Shown piece by piece: positions 55,122 to 63,962 of a stretch of DNA of 64,000 nucleotides. Source of the DNA: JBPCNH01 sp051001455 (GTDB lineage Bacteria; Actinomycetota; CADDZG01; WHSQ01); contig JBPCNH010000011.1 of assembly GCA_051001455.1 (NCBI GenBank), positions 45,970 to 109,969 of the forward strand. Reading direction: 5' to 3'. Within the stretch, counting starts at the first letter, position 1. The number at the start of each line of letters is the position of its first letter. The translations under genes and the position numbers were made by a program. The notes beneath the pieces are model-generated. The model was not told the origin of the DNA and ran no database searches. It saw only the letters and a list, made by a program, of their open reading frames with translations.

Positions 55122-56939
55122 ATGGATCAAGCGCATCAGAGGGCCATCGCGGTCATCGCTCATATCGACCACGGCAAGTCGACCTTGTCGGATCGCCTCC
55201 TGCGTCTGACCAACACGGTGTCCGAGAGGGACATGCGGGAGCAGTTCCTCGATCGTATGGATCTCGAGAGAGAGCGCGGGATCACCATCAAGGCCGCCGC
55301 CGTACGCATGGAATACACGGCAAGTGACGATGCCACCTACGAGATCAACCTGATCGATACGCCGGGCCACGTCGACTTCGGATACGAGGTGTCTCGCTCG
55401 CTCGCGGCTTGTGACGGGGTTCTGCTCCTCGTCGACGCGGCGCAGGGCATAGAGGCTCAGACGTTGACCAACCTCTACTTGGCCGTGGATGCCGGGCTCG
55501 AGATCATCCCGGTGCTGAACAAGATCGACCTGCCTGCCGCCCAGCCCGACAAGTACGCCGAGGAACTTGCCGCCCTGATCGGGGGTGAGCCGGGGGACAT
55601 CTTCCGGATCTCGGCCAAGACGGGTGAGGGGGTGCCGGAATTGCTGGAAGCGATCGTGAAGAAGGTTCCACCACCGACCGGTGATCCGGATGGCCCGACG
55701 AGAGCGCTGATCTTCGATTCGGTCTACGACACCTTCCGGGGGGTCATCGCTTACGTGCGCGTGATCGACGGAAGCATCTCCGTGCGTCAGCCGATCCGTT
55801 TCATGGCCGGTGACCTGAGCTTAGAGGCCGATGAGATCGGCGTCATGGCTCCGGATGCTCGCCCGGTCGACAAGCTCGACACGGGGGAGGTCGGTTACGT
55901 GATCGCAGGGATCAAAGAGGTGGCGTTCGCGAACGTCGGCGACACCATAACCACCGCGTCTGCGCCCGCCGAGGAGCCGTTGCCCGGATACCGGGAGCCG
56001 AAGCCGATGGTGTTCGCCGGCATCTATCCCACCGAAGGCGACGATTTCCCGTTGCTCCGCGACGCGCTCGACAAGCTGAAACTGAACGACTCGTCCCTGC
56101 TCTTCGAACCCGAGTCCTCGACCGCTCTCGGGTTCGGCTTCCGCTGCGGGTTCCTCGGCCTGTTACATATGGAGATCGTGCGAGAAAGACTCGAGCGAGA
56201 GTTCGATCTTTCGCTCATCGCCACCGCGCCGTCGGTCGGTTACGAGATCGAGCTCACCGACGGGGTGAAGAAGGTCGTGCGTAATCCCACCGACATGCCG
56301 GATCCGTCGTTCATCGAGGCCATCTACGAGCCGTACGTGTCCGTCATGGTGGTAACCCCGACCGACTACACCGGCACGGTGATGCAGCTCTGTCAGGACC
56401 GTCGCGGCGAGCTGAAGGAGATGCATTACCTATCGACAGAGCGAGTGGAGATCCGTTACCACATGCCGCTGGGGGAGATCATCTTCGACTTCTTCGACCA
56501 GCTGAAGAGCGGGACCAAGGGATACGCCTCGCTCGACTACGAGCCGGTGGGGCTGAAGGACTCGAAGCTGGCGCGCGTCGACGTTCTCCTGAACGGACAA
56601 CCGGTCGACGCTTTCTCGACGATCGTGCATCGCGATAAGGCCTATGACTACGGCAAGACCATGACGGAGCGGCTGCGGAAATTGATCCCGCGCCAGATGT
56701 TCGATGTTCCCATCCAGGCGGCGATCGGGTCGCGCATCATCGCCCGTGAGACCGTGCGAGCCAAGCGTAAAGATGTGCTCGCGAAGTGTTACGGAGGTGA
56801 CGTCACCCGCAAGCGCAAGCTCCTCGAGAAACAGAAGAAGGGCAAGAAGCGCATGAAGAACATCGGTTCGGTCGAGGTCCCGCAGAACGCATTCATCGAG
56901 GCACTGCGCGTGGACCAGGATGTGACGCCATCATCATGA
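55122..56939 (+). CDS. lepA: Elongation factor 4 (LepA)
   Basis: 605 residues from ATG 55122, giving the standard start MDQAHQRAIAVIAHIDHGKS; the frame is open to 54972 but that part overlaps rpsT and lacks conservation. G domain motifs: AHIDHGKSTL, RGITIKA, DTPGHVDF, NKIDLP. The LepA-specific C-terminal domain is present (KKMKNIGSVEVPQ-like end). It back-translocates or rescues stalled ribosomes. It overlaps hemW by four bases. Confidence 0.97.
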   Translation: MDQAHQRAIAVIAHIDHGKSTLSDRLLRLTNTVSERDMREQFLDRMDLERERGITIKAAAVRMEYTASDDATYEINLIDTPGHVDFGYEVSRSLAACDGVLLLVDAAQGIEAQTLTNLYLAVDAGLEIIPVLNKIDLPAAQPDKYAEELAALIGGEPGDIFRISAKTGEGVPELLEAIVKKVPPPTGDPDGPTRALIFDSVYDTFRGVIAYVRVIDGSISVRQPIRFMAGDLSLEADEIGVMAPDARPVDKLDTGEVGYVIAGIKEVAFANVGDTITTASAPAEEPLPGYREPKPMVFAGIYPTEGDDFPLLRDALDKLKLNDSSLLFEPESSTALGFGFRCGFLGLLHMEIVRERLEREFDLSLIATAPSVGYEIELTDGVKKVVRNPTDMPDPSFIEAIYEPYVSVMVVTPTDYTGTVMQLCQDRRGELKEMHYLSTERVEIRYHMPLGEIIFDFFDQLKSGTKGYASLDYEPVGLKDSKLARVDVLLNGQPVDAFSTIVHRDKAYDYGKTMTERLRKLIPRQMFDVPIQAAIGSRIIARETVRAKRKDVLAKCYGGDVTRKRKLLEKQKKGKKRMKNIGSVEVPQNAFIEALRVDQDVTPSS

Positions 56940-58108
56940 AGACGATGGCGCCGGTCGATGCGCGCTCGGGAGCGTGGCGATCCGATCCGGGTTTCGGCGT
57001 GTACGTGCACATCCCGTTCTGTCTGCATCGTTGTAACTACTGCGACTTCAATACCTACGAGGGTCTCGATGCCTTGCACGGACCTTACGTCGATGCTCTG
57101 GTGGACCACATCGAGACTCTTCCGGGGGATCTCCCGCCGGCCACCTCGGTCTTCTTCGGGGGTGGGACCCCGACCCTTCTCGAAGCCCCGCAACTGGCTC
57201 GCATCGTTGCTGCCGTACGGGCGCGGATCGGGGTGCAGGAGGACGCTGAGGTAACCATCGAGGCGAATCCCGAGACCGTTGACGAGGATAAGTTCACCGC
57301 CCTGCTCGAGGCCGGTTTCACCCGGGTTTCGATCGGCGTGCAGTCGCTGGTCCCGCGCGTGCTGCTCGGCCTGGGTCGCACACACTCGCCCGGATCGGCG
57401 CTCGCTGCGATCGCCGCGGCGCGCCGGGCTGGTGTTTCGGATGTGAGCGCGGACTTGATCTACGGCTCGCCATGGGAGCGCCCGCAGGACTGGCGCACCT
57501 CGCTCGAAGGGATCATCGCCGCCGAGCCCGATCACATCTCTGCTTATGCGCTGACGATCGAAGAGGGAACACCGCTCGCGACCTTGATCGCTACCGGCCG
57601 GCAGCCGGATGTGGACCCGGACGTGCAGGCCGATCGCTATGAGGTGGCACAACAGCTGCTGTCCGTGTCCGGCTACGAGCGTTACGAGATCTCGAACTGG
57701 TCTAAGCCCGGGCGAGCGTCTCGTCACAACGTTCTCTATTGGTCGGCCGGGAACTACCTCGGCGTCGGGGCCGGAGCACACGGCCATCTCGACGGGCGCC
57801 GGTACTGGTCGGTGCGTTTGCCGCGCGATTTCATAGCCGGTGTGAAAGACGGGTCGGTCGAGGCCGGGTACGAGGTCGTAGAGGGACCCGAGCGAGCCGC
57901 TGAGGCTCTCATGCTCGGGCTGCGACTCACCTCGGGGATCGACGAGTCCGCGTTCCGCATCCGCTTCGGAGACGCGCATCTCGACCGGATCGAGCGGGAG
58001 GTCGCGTCGCTGGTGGCGGCCGACCGCCTCGAGCGCAGCGGCGGGCATCTGCGGCTGGCTCCGTACGCCACTTTCCTCGCGAACGACGTGATCACCCGCC
58101 TCATCTAG
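56936..58108 (+). CDS. hemW: Radical SAM heme chaperone HemW
   Basis: 390 residues. The 4Fe-4S motif is PFCLHRCNYCDFNTY (CxxxCxxC), with GGGTPTLLE and SIGVQSLVPRVL, typical of HemW/HemN-like proteins. The C-terminal HemN domain follows. HemW delivers heme; it lacks the coproporphyrinogen dehydrogenase function of true HemN. lepA-hemW linkage is conserved. It ends in the start of the LOG gene (shared G). Confidence 0.94.
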   Translation: MKTMAPVDARSGAWRSDPGFGVYVHIPFCLHRCNYCDFNTYEGLDALHGPYVDALVDHIETLPGDLPPATSVFFGGGTPTLLEAPQLARIVAAVRARIGVQEDAEVTIEANPETVDEDKFTALLEAGFTRVSIGVQSLVPRVLLGLGRTHSPGSALAAIAAARRAGVSDVSADLIYGSPWERPQDWRTSLEGIIAAEPDHISAYALTIEEGTPLATLIATGRQPDVDPDVQADRYEVAQQLLSVSGYERYEISNWSKPGRASRHNVLYWSAGNYLGVGAGAHGHLDGRRYWSVRLPRDFIAGVKDGSVEAGYEVVEGPERAAEALMLGLRLTSGIDESAFRIRFGDAHLDRIEREVASLVAADRLERSGGHLRLAPYATFLANDVITRLI

Positions 58109-58593
58109 TGGTGGACGAGACCGAGCGGCGCCGGTACGTCGCGGTGGTCGGAGCGGGGGATCCAGGGACCGATACCGATCGGCTCGCTTACGAGGTGGGC
58201 CGGCTCTTAGCCAGCCGGGGAGCGGTGCTCGTATGCGGTGGTCTGACCGGCGTCATGGAGCACGCCTGCCGGGGTGCGAAGGACGGTGGTGGAACCACGG
58301 TCGGTATCCTGCCCTCGACCGACAAGCGGCACGCCAACCCCCACGTAGATGTTGCGATCGCGACGGGGATGGGGGAGATGCGCAACGCCCTCATCGTCCG
58401 AACCGCCGATGCCGTGATCGCGATCGGAGGCGGGTTCGGGACGTTGTCTGAGATCGCTTTCGCTTTGAAACTCGGCCGGCCGGTCTTCGGTCTCTCTACG
58501 TGGGATCTGGAGCGGGCGCGTCCGGGTGACGGAGGGGTCGTTCCGGTCGACACGCCCGGGGAGGCCGTGCGGAAGGCGATGCATAGCACCTAG
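58108..58593 (+). CDS. LOG family (TIGR00725-like) nucleotide-binding protein
   Basis: 161 residues, Rossmann-like. Signature parts are VAVVGAGDPGTDTDRLAYEVG, VLVCGGLTGVMEHACRGAKDGGGTTVGI and the GGGFGTLSEIAFALKLGRPV motif that replaces the LOG PGGxGT motif. Related proteins are phosphoribohydrolases or nucleotide binders, but this subgroup's activity is not established. It runs on from hemW and converges on the M15 gene with a 4-base 3' overlap. Confidence 0.88.
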   Translation: MVDETERRRYVAVVGAGDPGTDTDRLAYEVGRLLASRGAVLVCGGLTGVMEHACRGAKDGGGTTVGILPSTDKRHANPHVDVAIATGMGEMRNALIVRTADAVIAIGGGFGTLSEIAFALKLGRPVFGLSTWDLERARPGDGGVVPVDTPGEAVRKAMHST

Positions 58594-59753
58594 TCCCGTC
58601 TCCATTCGAAGTGCATGCCGTCGGGGTTCAGCCAGTCACCGCCCCAGTTGAGCCCATGGTCGGTCATCACCTCGACGAGTTTCAGAGACATGGTGGGGCG
58701 GCTCCCGAACGGGTTCGCAGCGGCGTTGATATCGATCGCTGCTCCCCAGGCGTGAGACGAGAGCCGTCCTTCAGGATCCCGTCCGATGAAACGCGGGCTG
58801 TAGCAGCCTCCGAAGTCACCGGGGTCGACGGTTTGGGCGAGCCCTTGTTCCTTCACTCGGCCCAGAGTGTTGCGGAGGCGCGTGATGAAGCGACGATGAC
58901 AGGTCACCTCGCCGAGAAGGGGAACCGAGGCCGTGACGATGTTCTGTCGCACCCACTCGGGATCGATGATGAGGCTGCCGTTCGGTTGCGGGCGCGCCGA
59001 GAACTCCCCGAAATGTTCCTTGAAGTACATCTGGGGCGTCACGGCGTCGGCGTAGCGCAGGAACGGGGTTTCCTGAGAGCTCTTGATCCGGAGTGGCTCA
59101 CCTTCCATCAATCGGGTCGCGGCGCGCCGGAGAGCGCGACGGTCGCGCGATTCCACCAGCACGAAGCGTTGTCCCCAGCCGCGGGGTGCAGGTGCTTCCA
59201 GAAGGACCTCGAAGCCGAGTGTGACCGCGTCGGGTACTGCGCGGCTGAGGTTGAAGGTTCTCGTGATGTCTGTGAGTTGCATCTTCATGTAGTCGTCCCC
59301 TGCCCCATGCATGCGCGCGAACGTTCGGGCCGGCACCCCCAGCGGGCCTGCCGGACGGCGATGCACGTAGTCCGTCGTGTTATTGGGATCTACGAAGTGG
59401 CGGAGCTCGAGTGGGTCCACGTAAGCGACCTCCACCGGGACGGCCCCGCCGTCGCCGGGCCCTGTGCTTTCTCCTCCGGCCTCGAAACGGTCCGCCCAAT
59501 GCAGCCCCGCGACAACGGTGGTGACGCGGCGGACGCCGGGCTCGTCGTCGAGGATCCTCTCGGATCGGGCAGGCAGACCCGCCGGCGCCCAGAGCACGTA
59601 GCGCTCGAAGGCGGGTCCGGGGGTGGACGGGACGGTCGCAGAGGGGTCGTCAACGCGTTGCTCCACCCGCGGCCGCTCGTCGTCGGTCCGGCAGGCTGCC
59701 GGCACGAGCAGGACCAGCGCAGCAAGGAGCCTCAGGCTTCGTAGGTCACCCAT
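58590..59753 (-). CDS. M15 family D-Ala-D-Ala carboxypeptidase-like lipoprotein
   Basis: 387 residues from ATG 59753, which begins a lipoprotein leader (LRLLAALVLLVPAAC); an upstream GTG-like start at 59801 is less likely. The C-terminal ~120 residues match M15C/VanY peptidases: RLSSHAWGAAIDINAAANPF and WGGDWLNPDGMHFEW, giving the HxxxxxxD and DxxHxE zinc ligands. It should trim peptidoglycan stem peptides outside the cell. The ~230-residue N-terminal part is unassigned. Confidence 0.88.
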   Translation of the reverse strand: MGDLRSLRLLAALVLLVPAACRTDDERPRVEQRVDDPSATVPSTPGPAFERYVLWAPAGLPARSERILDDEPGVRRVTTVVAGLHWADRFEAGGESTGPGDGGAVPVEVAYVDPLELRHFVDPNNTTDYVHRRPAGPLGVPARTFARMHGAGDDYMKMQLTDITRTFNLSRAVPDAVTLGFEVLLEAPAPRGWGQRFVLVESRDRRALRRAATRLMEGEPLRIKSSQETPFLRYADAVTPQMYFKEHFGEFSARPQPNGSLIIDPEWVRQNIVTASVPLLGEVTCHRRFITRLRNTLGRVKEQGLAQTVDPGDFGGCYSPRFIGRDPEGRLSSHAWGAAIDINAAANPFGSRPTMSLKLVEVMTDHGLNWGGDWLNPDGMHFEWRRD

Positions 59754-59827
59754 ATATGACAGATACCCCGGGCGGTCCCCAGGTTGCCTCGTTCCTGTCA
59801 TCGCCTCGGGGGCGCGATGCTTGCGTC

Positions 59828-60139
59828 ATGGCTTATGCAGGCAACCTCAGCTGTAACGATTGTGGGCTGACGTTCATCGCCCGCTGGGGCTCGGTGACCG
59901 GAGCCGATGAATACCGCTGTGAGAACGACCACGTCTTGTTGGTCTCGACCGAGACCAAAGAGATCCTGACCCTGGACGGCAGCGCCCGGGCCTTCGGCGC
60001 CGGCGAGGGGGCCACGTTGCTTGACGTAAAGGGCCGCTGCCCCGTATGCACCACGGAGCTGGCGACGGGCTTGCTGCCCCTCTGCCCGGTCTGCGGGGGA
60101 CGGGATCATGTCGCCTCGCATCACGGGGCGGTCTCCTAG
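59828..60139 (+). CDS. Small zinc-ribbon protein
   Basis: 103 residues from ATG 59828. Two paired-cysteine modules: LSCNDCGLTFIARWG with YRCENDH, and RCPVCTTELATGLLPLCPVC. The pattern suggests two zinc sites. No known family. It is divergent from the M15 gene, sharing ~75 bases. Compare the 44-residue zinc ribbon at 16856. Confidence 0.7.
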   Translation: MAYAGNLSCNDCGLTFIARWGSVTGADEYRCENDHVLLVSTETKEILTLDGSARAFGAGEGATLLDVKGRCPVCTTELATGLLPLCPVCGGRDHVASHHGAVS

Positions 60140-60178
60140 AACAGGATTCTTGGGTCCCGTGACGTACCTCTTGCGTGA

Positions 60179-60524
60179 GAAAGAGGTGACGGGATCCCGG
60201 ATCTGCTCATCTCTGCCCCGGCAGCCAGTCCCTTGAAACGAGAAACGGCCGGTGTCGCGTTCTTGATCCCTGGTGGCCGCTCAAGGAACGTTGATCTCGA
60301 CCGACTGCCTCCAGGGGGCCGTTCGTTTTCTGGGCACGACGGGCCGGGATGACCGCTACTGCGATAGCAATGAAGTCCCAGGCTATGGGTCGCGCCTCGG
60401 CGAGTACCTCGACATGGTCCCCGACCTCGACGGCGATGGAAAGACAGAGATCCTTCTCGGAGCATGGGGAGAAGGCGATCTCTACGAGGGCGTCACCTAC
60501 CTGATCAGCTCAGGCTCCCTATAG
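60179..60524 (+). pseudogene. Frameshifted FG-GAP repeat (integrin-alpha-like) remnant
   Basis: One frame (60179-60352) reads ERGDGIPDLLISAPAASP and AGVAFLIPGGRSRNVDLD; the next frame (to 60524) continues DRYCDSNEVPGYGSRLG, DLDGDGKTEILLGAWGEGD and VTYLISSGSL. Together they make two FG-GAP-like repeats with DxDGDG calcium loops, split by a frameshift near 60345. No start or signal peptide is present, so this is the broken 3' end of a lost gene. Confidence 0.65.
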
Positions 60525-60590
60525 AGCATTCCGGCATGGTGAAGGGGCGCCTGCGCACAGTCACTCCGCAGTAGCCTGCGCTGCCTGAGC

Positions 60591-60815
60591 TTGTTTCCAT
60601 GTTGTTCTTGGATCGCTCAACACAAGGGCGACCCCTATCCGACGGAGACAAAGCCCAAGGCTTACCGTCAGGTCCGTGTTTACGAGGGGCCGACCGACAC
60701 TTTCGTCGTCGCTATGAATACCGCTTCTGCCGCGGCGCCACCCAAGAAGAAAGAGGCCGAGATCCTCCGCGACGAGCTCGCCCGCCGAGGCTTTCCGGTC
60801 CCTGGCTCATCGTGA
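60591..60815 (+). CDS. Unrecognised 74-residue frame in gene debris
   Basis: A frame that reads like protein for most of its length (KAYRQVRVYEGPTDTFVVAM, KKKEAEILRDELARRGFPV). The first ~10 residues are poor. It lies among remnants, so a fragment is as likely as a gene. No family recognised. Confidence 0.25.
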   Translation: MFPCCSWIAQHKGDPYPTETKPKAYRQVRVYEGPTDTFVVAMNTASAAAPPKKKEAEILRDELARRGFPVPGSS

Positions 60816-60936
60816 GAGCCTGACCTGGTACGAGGAGCTCCGGGACAAGTACCGGCCAGCTCAGCTCAAGATCCTCCTGATCGGCGAATCCCCCCCCGGA
60901 TTCGGGAGCAGGGGAGCGGCGTTGCCGTCCCTGTGA
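60814..60936 (+). pseudogene. N-terminal fragment of an unidentified protein
   Basis: Without a normal start, the frame reads ESLTWYEELRDKYRPAQLKI and LLIGESPPGFGSRG before a stop. YEELRxxYRP followed by LLIGESPP is a pattern I associate with bacterial uracil-DNA-glycosylase-like proteins. It is truncated after ~40 residues. Confidence 0.35.
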
Positions 60937-61045
60937 GCTTGCGGAACCAGAAGATTCTGCTCTTTCCTCAACTAATAGTGATATCTGCCGATATGACCTT
61001 TGATCCAGTAAATTCCAGCGGCGGACCATTTTTCGGGGGAAATCA

Positions 61046-63886
61046 ATGCTGAAGTCTTCTTTCTACGCGCGCGCTTCTTTCGCGGCGGTCCTTGTAGTCG
61101 TCTCTCTCTTCCTCAGCGGGATGCCCGCCACGGCTCAATCCGAGCCGACACCAGAACCGAGCCCGACCGAACAGGGCACAGAGCAACAGACGCCCGAAAG
61201 CTCCCCCTCGCCGGAGCCGGTTGATTCCCCTTCTCCAAGCACAGCTCCGTCTGAGCCCGCGGCGTCTCCTTCTGATTCCGAGACCCCTTCGTCCTCCTCG
61301 CCCGACCCCCAGGCAAGTACTGGGTCAAAATCAGAGACCTCGGCCGAGGGCGAAAGTGTTGCTACTTGCGACCCGTGGGACTCCCTTCGAGATCGAGTCA
61401 ATCCGACGCTCGACGGCTTGGGGCTCCCGCGGGTACCGGTTTGTCCGACGAGCCTAGTCGACGTCGATCAAGTGATGGAGCTGGTGGAGACGGCCTGCGG
61501 GGTGATCCCGGTCCCGCCAGGGGGAGCAACTACCGGTCTACCTCCAGAGGTGGCCATTTGTGTGGCCAAGGTGCTTGGCGCGGTCGAGCTCGCGATGAAA
61601 ACCGTCTGTCGGTCGACGACGGCCACCACGTGCGTCGACAACCTGATCACCGACATCGACCAGTGGCTAAAGGACGCTTGCGGCACCCTTGTCGTCCCGA
61701 ACGGCCTGCTCCCCGTTGACGGCGGCCCCATCGTGCTGCCACCGGGTGTTGCTCAGTGCGTGGTCAAGGCCTTGGGCGCGATCAACCTCGTGATGGAAAC
61801 GGTCTGTCGGTCGGCGACGGCTACCACGTGCGTGAGCAATCTGATCACCGACATCGACCAGTTGCTCTACGACGCCTGCGGCAGGCTCGACGTCTCGAAC
61901 GGCGTACTCCCCCTAGACGGCGGTCCCATCGTGCTGCCAGCGGGTGTTGCTGAGTGCGTGGTCAAGGCGTTGGGCACGGTCAACCTCGTGATGGAAATCG
62001 CCTGTCGGTCGGCGACGGCCACCACGTGCGTGAGCAACCTGATCACCGACATCGACCTGTTGCTCCAGAACGTCTGCGGCGCCCTTGACGTCTCGAACGG
62101 CGAAGTCCCCCTAGACGGCGGCCCCATTCTGCTGCCGCCGGGTGTTGCTCAATGCGTGGTCAAGGCATTGGGCACCGTCGACCTGATCTTGAAGACGGCG
62201 TGCCAGTCGACTGACGCCGCCACCTGCGTTGAGAACCTGATAAGCCAGGTGGACGGACTGCTGAAGACAGCCTGCGGGCTTATCCCCGTTCCGAACGAAG
62301 GCGCTACCACAGGACTCCCGCCCGGCGTCTCGACCTGCGTCGTGAAGACCCTGGGTCTCGTGACTCTCGTGATGGAAACAGTCTGTGACAGCCCGGAGGC
62401 CCTTCCCTGCGTTGAGAACCTGATAGCGCAGGTGGGCGATCTATTGAACAGCACCTGCGGCATGATCCCGGTCTCGGATTACGACCTTGACGTTGAGATG
62501 CCCGCTGCAAGTAGGTGTGCCGTCAAAGTCCTGGGCGCCATCGAGACCGTCGCAGAGGTTGTCTGTGGCACGCACCCGATCGAGTCGTGTATCGCTAACA
62601 CCATCGACTGGGTCGACTCGGTGATCGCGGAAGTATGTGGTCTCATACCCGTGTCCGATGCCGGCTCGATCATTGGGCTTCCTTCAAGCGTAGAGCTCTG
62701 CATCTCTAAGGTGGTGGCAGTTATCGATCTGATTGGTGAGATGGATTGTCAACCACAAGCCTTAGGGGAATGTCTTGAGAAGCTGAGAACTAGCTTGGAG
62801 GAACTGTGCCCGCTTGGTGACTGTGAGGTCCCGATTCCCCCTTTGCCTACGTCCCCGACAGGTCGGACGCTCCTCCTTAACCTGAATGCTCGACAAGCGT
62901 TTGGTTCAAGTATTAGTTACCCGCGGATCGGGAAGCTTGTCCGTCGGATAATCGATTTGGCGGGCCGAGCAAATGATGACGGTATGGGCTACCTACCGGA
63001 TGTCCTACTCCTTCAAGAGGTTTTTCGGGACCATCCGACCGATTTATCTCGTCGACCGCTAAGCGAACTTGTCTCACGTCTCTATGACTTAACAGGGGAG
63101 GAATACGCTGTGGTCGTCGATTTTCAAGGAGGTGATCTTGATTCAAATGCCAACACGTTCACTCAAGGGGATACGGCGATCCTCATCAATAAATCAACTA
63201 TGGAATACCTGGGCAAGAGTCATGTTGACCACCGAATAGGAACATTAGAGGTCTGCACAGATGGACCCAGAGACACGGATGGCGACGGGCTTGATGACTG
63301 CGGTGTTCGGAAGGTGAAACGGTCTGCAACAGCATTACTGGCAGAAAAAGCTAGTGGTTTGCAGATGGCGGTCGCGAGTGTGCATTTCTTACGGAAGGTT
63401 GACGTGATTACCGGGATGGAGGATGTCAAAACTCTGGAATGGTCTGTCGAGGTCGCCAGGCACCTTAGGCAGCAGTATCCCTCGGCAGCGCTCTGGAGCA
63501 TCGGGGGCGATTTCAACCGGAACCGGTGTCAAGGCGAGGTGATCCCGCTTGAGCAATACAGAGAAGAGGTGATTTGTCAGCAGAGGCCCTTCTGGGAAGG
63601 CCTTCGGAACGAAGGCTACGTTGACTCTATATATGCGGCGCACGGACAGACAGATGAACGCTTGAGCGATCAATACCGCTTCGGAGGGGATGGTAGCCAA
63701 TATAAGAACCGGATCGACTACATATTTGGTTCAGGTGCCACAGCATTTGGTTCCGCTTCTCACGACCTCACTTGTGGAGGAAATGGATCATGCAATGACC
63801 CACTCAACTCTCAGTACTACTCGGACCATCGTCTCAACTGGGCCCTGCTAGGTCCTTTGGCGGTCAAGCCGATCTCTTCGCAATAG
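61046..63886 (+). CDS. Secreted protein with seven 4-Cys repeats and C-terminal EEP (endonuclease/exonuclease/phosphatase) domain
   Basis: 946 residues. Signal peptide 1-~31 (VVVSLFLSGMPATAQ); Pro/Ser/Glu-rich linker 32-~108; seven repeats of 57-66 residues at 151-587, each with four Cys (pattern CG...CVVK...VC...TCV) and hydrophobic helical stretches; a hinge with CPLGDC; then an EEP domain ~606-940. Catalytic set: Asn612/614 (LLLNLNARQ), Glu658 (LLLQEVF), His780 (ASVHF), Asp822 and Asn824 (GGDFNRN), Asp891 (RIDYIF), Asp927-His928 (YSDHR). All look intact, so phosphodiesterase, perhaps DNase or phosphatase, activity is expected outside the cell. A GGGGGAAATC site precedes ATG. No anchor or sortase signal. 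Repeats are novel to me. Confidence 0.85.
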   Translation: MLKSSFYARASFAAVLVVVSLFLSGMPATAQSEPTPEPSPTEQGTEQQTPESSPSPEPVDSPSPSTAPSEPAASPSDSETPSSSSPDPQASTGSKSETSAEGESVATCDPWDSLRDRVNPTLDGLGLPRVPVCPTSLVDVDQVMELVETACGVIPVPPGGATTGLPPEVAICVAKVLGAVELAMKTVCRSTTATTCVDNLITDIDQWLKDACGTLVVPNGLLPVDGGPIVLPPGVAQCVVKALGAINLVMETVCRSATATTCVSNLITDIDQLLYDACGRLDVSNGVLPLDGGPIVLPAGVAECVVKALGTVNLVMEIACRSATATTCVSNLITDIDLLLQNVCGALDVSNGEVPLDGGPILLPPGVAQCVVKALGTVDLILKTACQSTDAATCVENLISQVDGLLKTACGLIPVPNEGATTGLPPGVSTCVVKTLGLVTLVMETVCDSPEALPCVENLIAQVGDLLNSTCGMIPVSDYDLDVEMPAASRCAVKVLGAIETVAEVVCGTHPIESCIANTIDWVDSVIAEVCGLIPVSDAGSIIGLPSSVELCISKVVAVIDLIGEMDCQPQALGECLEKLRTSLEELCPLGDCEVPIPPLPTSPTGRTLLLNLNARQAFGSSISYPRIGKLVRRIIDLAGRANDDGMGYLPDVLLLQEVFRDHPTDLSRRPLSELVSRLYDLTGEEYAVVVDFQGGDLDSNANTFTQGDTAILINKSTMEYLGKSHVDHRIGTLEVCTDGPRDTDGDGLDDCGVRKVKRSATALLAEKASGLQMAVASVHFLRKVDVITGMEDVKTLEWSVEVARHLRQQYPSAALWSIGGDFNRNRCQGEVIPLEQYREEVICQQRPFWEGLRNEGYVDSIYAAHGQTDERLSDQYRFGGDGSQYKNRIDYIFGSGATAFGSASHDLTCGGNGSCNDPLNSQYYSDHRLNWALLGPLAVKPISSQ
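61496..62806 (+). repeat. Seven tandem cysteine repeats, three of them 198 bp and near-identical
   Basis: Units start at 61496, 61679, 61877, 62075, 62273, 62456 and 62636, with lengths 183, 198, 198, 198, 183, 180 and 171. Units 2-4 are alike at the base level (for example GGCGGyCCCATCGTGCTGCC and CACGTGCGTGAGCAAyCTGA), implying recent duplication, while units 5-7 have diverged. All keep four cysteines. Confidence 0.92.
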
Positions 63887-63962
63887 CACTGCTCATGCAG
63901 GAATACTGGTGATTTCGGCTAAATCTTGGGGTGTGGGTAAAACGCGTTTCGGACCGAAAGTG

